Assembly: GCF_040530035.1 (NCBI RefSeq) | Contig: NZ_JBEWCD010000003.1 | Coordinates: 779,501-843,500, forward strand | Reading direction: 5' to 3' | Source of the DNA: Roseibium sp. HPY-6 | GTDB taxonomy: Bacteria; Pseudomonadota; Alphaproteobacteria; Rhizobiales; Stappiaceae | Length of the DNA stretch: 64,000 bases | In this document: positions 61,767 to 64,000 of the stretch, one piece after another | Numbering within the stretch: position 1 is the stretch's first letter | How the letters are laid out: each line of letters opens with the position of its first letter | The notes under the pieces: generated by a model | What the model saw: only the letters and a program-made list of their open reading frames with translations | Database searches by the model: none | What the model was told of the DNA's origin: nothing | Translations under genes and position numbers: made by a program

Positions 61767-63293
61767 TTAGGAACGAGTCATCAGATGCGGCAGCAATGCG
61801 CCCGATGCATGTGGCGTGACCTTGACCTGATCGCTGTGCAGGATGGGTTGCACATACTGGATCAATGGCAGCACCAGGGCGTTGTCGGCAATGAATTTGT
61901 CGACTTCCTTCCAGCCTGCGATGCGCTTGTCTTCGTCTGCCTCACCCCAAAGCGGCAGGATCTTCTGCATGAGATCCTCGCCATCCCAGACGGAGTGCGG
62001 GGAGGGGCCGAACATGGCGAAGCCGGTGGAGGTCGTCGGATCGCCGATGGCATTGCCCCAGTTGTAGAAGGCAGCCGGAGCCAGCTGGTCGGCGGCCCGC
62101 AACTCGAAGTGCTTGGCGATCTCGTAGACTTCGATTTCAGCCTCGATACCGACTTTGCGCCACAGACCGACGATCACCTGGATTATCTCGTAATCCTTGG
62201 GCTTGAACCCGCGTGTCGTCTGGATCTTGAACGTGACCGGATTGTCGGGCCCGTAACCGGACGCGGCCAGAAGCTCCTTGGCCCTTTCCGGATCGTAAGG
62301 AACGGTGACCGAGGGATCGTAAGCCGTGTAGTCAGGCGTTTGCAGCGTATCGATGGCAACGCCGTAACCGGACAGCAGCCGCTCGATGATCGTTTCCTTG
62401 TCGATTGCATGGGCAAGCGCCATGCGCACATTCGGGTCGTTCATCGGCTCGACATCATTCAAGAAAATCATGCCGATGTCGGAGATCGGGGCTGCGGTGC
62501 CGACGATGCCGTCCTGTTCTTTCAGCCGGTCGAACTCTTCATACGGCATTTCCAGAGTGACGTGCGCGTTGCCCGAGCTCACTTCGAACGTGCGGCTGGA
62601 AGCATCGGTAACGAACTTGATCGTGACGGTTTTGAACTCCGGCGCTCCGCCCCAGTAGTTCTCGTTGGCTTTCAGGCGCACAAACGCGTTGCGCTCAAAG
62701 TTGTCGACCATGTAGGGACCGGTTCCGATCGGGTTTGCCTCAAACCCTTCCGCGCCGACTTCCTCATAGTATTTCTTCGGCAGCACATACCCTGTCAGGA
62801 AACTCATCCACTTGAAGATTGTGGGTTCGTATTCCTTGACGTCTGCGGTAACCCGATTGCCGTCGATCTGGAAATTGCCGATCTTGCCCCAGATGAACTG
62901 GATCGGGTTGCCGGTGTCCGGATTGCCGGCCCTCTCCAGAGACCAGACGATATCTTCCGGCGTCAGCGGATCGCCATTGTGCCAGGTGACGCCTTCCCTG
63001 ATGTCCATCCAGATTTGCGTCTTGTCATCGTTCCAGCCCCACTCCGTCACGATGCCCGGGCCAAAGCTCAGGTCGGGGTTCTGGTGGATGAACATGTCAA
63101 ACACCGACTGGTAGATGCCCTGAATGGTTGGGTTCACCGCGGACGGACCGACCGTCGGATCCCAGCTCGGCAGGTTGACGTTATAGGCGATGACAAGCTC
63201 GTCGATGTCGCTTGCAAACGCGGGTGTTCCCACGGCAGTCAGCACCCCGCTGGCGGCCGCACTTTTTAAAAGCGTGCGTCTTGAAACCTTCAT
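61767..63293 (-). CDS. Peptide-class ABC substrate-binding protein, Tat-like signal
   Basis: A 508-residue extracytoplasmic solute-binding protein of family 5. It begins KVSRRTLLKSAAASGVLTAV, a twin-arginine-type signal (SRRTLLKS) ending near AFA. The mature protein has the ELVIAYNVNLPSWDP opening and the FREGVTWHNGDPLTPEDI-like block (REGVTWHNGDPLTPEDIVWS) of DppA-type proteins. ATG 63293 gives this N-terminus; an in-frame ATG at 63458 lies inside the upstream gene. The ligand is unknown. Confidence 0.9.
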   Translation of the reverse strand: MKVSRRTLLKSAAASGVLTAVGTPAFASDIDELVIAYNVNLPSWDPTVGPSAVNPTIQGIYQSVFDMFIHQNPDLSFGPGIVTEWGWNDDKTQIWMDIREGVTWHNGDPLTPEDIVWSLERAGNPDTGNPIQFIWGKIGNFQIDGNRVTADVKEYEPTIFKWMSFLTGYVLPKKYYEEVGAEGFEANPIGTGPYMVDNFERNAFVRLKANENYWGGAPEFKTVTIKFVTDASSRTFEVSSGNAHVTLEMPYEEFDRLKEQDGIVGTAAPISDIGMIFLNDVEPMNDPNVRMALAHAIDKETIIERLLSGYGVAIDTLQTPDYTAYDPSVTVPYDPERAKELLAASGYGPDNPVTFKIQTTRGFKPKDYEIIQVIVGLWRKVGIEAEIEVYEIAKHFELRAADQLAPAAFYNWGNAIGDPTTSTGFAMFGPSPHSVWDGEDLMQKILPLWGEADEDKRIAGWKEVDKFIADNALVLPLIQYVQPILHSDQVKVTPHASGALLPHLMTRS

Positions 63294-63342
63294 TGTCCTG
63301 TTCCCCGTTTTTACCAATGTGCCGGACGTGTTTTCGTTGTCG

Positions 63343-64000
63343 CTAACCGGCGAGCTTTTGCGCGAGAAGATATCCGGGCCCGGCTCCCGTGCCTGCTCCC
63401 GGCCAGACGGCAGCACCAGTGTGGAACAGGTTCCCCACTGGTGTGCTTCCGTCGGCAAAGCCGCGAACAGGTCTGAACATGAAATGCTGGCTCAGGTGGT
63501 GGCTCCCGCAAATCTGGTCTCCTCCAACCAGGTTCGGGTTGTCAGCCTCCAGCATCGCGGGCGTCACAATATGACGGCCCAGGATTTTTGAGCGTGTTCC
63601 AGGCGCATAGCGTTCCAGAATATCCAGAACACGCTCCGCAAACGGTTCTGCCGCTCCGTCCCAGTCCCTTGCGGCGATCTGGCCTGCTGCGTCGCCTTTG
63701 ATGTCGCCTGGAGCCATCCTGACCTGCAGCCAGAGCACATGTTTGCCTTCCGGCGCGCGGCTTGGGTCGACCACCGTCGGCTGACCGCATACGATCACCG
63801 GCTCATCAGGCAGGAGGCCGGCCTGCGCCTGCGCATAGGTCCGGGCCATCTGGTCGACATCGGGCGCAAGGTGGACATAGGCGAATTTCTTGAGCTCCTC
63901 GCCGGCCTGCCAATCTGGCAGGTCATCGACCGCCAGATGGATCATCATCGTCCCCGGTGCATGGGCGAACTTCTTGAGCCCGGTATCGTAGCGGGCATCC
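63343..64000 (-). CDS. Phytoene dehydrogenase-like FAD oxidoreductase, cut by window edge
   Basis: The frame is open through the end of the window, and only the C-terminal 218 or so residues are seen, ending at TAG 63343. The C-terminus GNLFHTGAAVWPGAGTGAGPGYLLA is the conserved last FAD-contact segment of phytoene dehydrogenase and related (CrtI/PDSYR2-like) flavoproteins, and QHFMFRPVRGFADGSTPVGN precedes it. The substrate is unknown; such enzymes sit in non-carotenoid pathways as well. It is 49 bases upstream of the binding-protein gene and may be cotranscribed with the peptide transporter. Confidence 0.82.
   Translation of the reverse strand, partial: DARYDTGLKKFAHAPGTMMIHLAVDDLPDWQAGEELKKFAYVHLAPDVDQMARTYAQAQAGLLPDEPVIVCGQPTVVDPSRAPEGKHVLWLQVRMAPGDIKGDAAGQIAARDWDGAAEPFAERVLDILERYAPGTRSKILGRHIVTPAMLEADNPNLVGGDQICGSHHLSQHFMFRPVRGFADGSTPVGNLFHTGAAVWPGAGTGAGPGYLLAQKLAG

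Noticed and set aside
61623..63269. A 548-codon open frame on the plus strand
   Set aside because: It lies opposite the family 5 binding-protein gene, which has clear signal and domain motifs. The open frame is a by-product of high GC content.
1..64000. CRISPR array, tRNA, rRNA, prophage or integron
   Set aside because: I found no spaced direct repeats, no clover-leaf with a tRNA-like 3' end, no rRNA core sequence and no phage or integrase gene.

Overview
The window reads as chromosome of a metabolically versatile, GC-rich alphaproteobacterium. A marine Rhodobacterales or Stappiaceae (Roseibium/Labrenzia-like) host fits the gene content, but no rRNA or tRNA is present to prove it. It is packed with catabolic operons, each with its own ABC transporter and regulator. 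Genes are tightly coupled, with many ATGA overlaps. I found 58 protein genes (two cut by the window edges), one MITE-like element, and several operator families shared between promoters.

Layout. (1) 1-5447 (+): tail of an aldo/keto reductase operon with a complete branched-chain-amino-acid-type (Liv) ABC transporter. (2) 5634-14388 (-): a seven-gene catabolic operon (FAD amine oxidase, HyuA, HyuB, SDR, propionyl-CoA synthetase, RidA-like protein, amino-acid ABC ATPase) ending in a canonical terminator. Around it lie a rhodanese gene, an IclR regulator with a BisC-type molybdoenzyme, a MetC-like lyase, a glyoxalase-like protein, a persulfide-dioxygenase-like MBL protein and an Aap-type transporter without its own ATPase (to 24587). 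Three of these promoters carry nearly the same box, suggesting one regulon. (3) 24634-31840: a racemase-fold protein, a 2-hydroxyacid dehydrogenase and a LacI-controlled fructose-like (Frc) ABC operon with an epimerase and a kinase. (4) 31868-44739: a sugar or sugar-acid operon (KduD-like SDR, Zn alcohol dehydrogenase, enolase-superfamily dehydratase, rhamnose/ribose-class ABC transporter, aldehyde dehydrogenase) divergent from a GntR regulator, a GMC oxidoreductase and a second enolase-superfamily enzyme. Three copies of a TTTGGT-N3-ACCAAA operator mark it. (5) 44852-58139: the most distinctive block. It encodes two di-heme cytochrome c peroxidases, a Tat-exported Rieske protein and an arsenite-oxidase-like molybdopterin subunit, the composition of dissimilatory iodate reductase (IdrP1, IdrP2, IdrB, IdrA). 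It is followed by a large HEAT-repeat protein and flanked divergently by an FNR-type regulator, a DUF2478 protein, a pseudoazurin-like cupredoxin, MoaA and MogA, with MoeA nearby. Four FNR boxes sit at promoters here, each placed to act as a class II activator site. (6) 58136-64000 (-): a dipeptide/oligopeptide ABC operon and the end of a phytoene-dehydrogenase-like oxidoreductase.

How it works together. My reading is that region 5 is a self-contained anaerobic iodate-respiration island: the regulator senses low oxygen, the Moco genes supply cofactor, IdrAB reduces iodate in the periplasm, and the peroxidases handle reactive by-products. The cupredoxin is a candidate electron carrier and the HEAT protein a candidate maturation factor. 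Regions 2-4 are separate uptake-plus-degradation modules. Functions come from protein motifs, gene order and operator sequences read by eye; no database search was possible.
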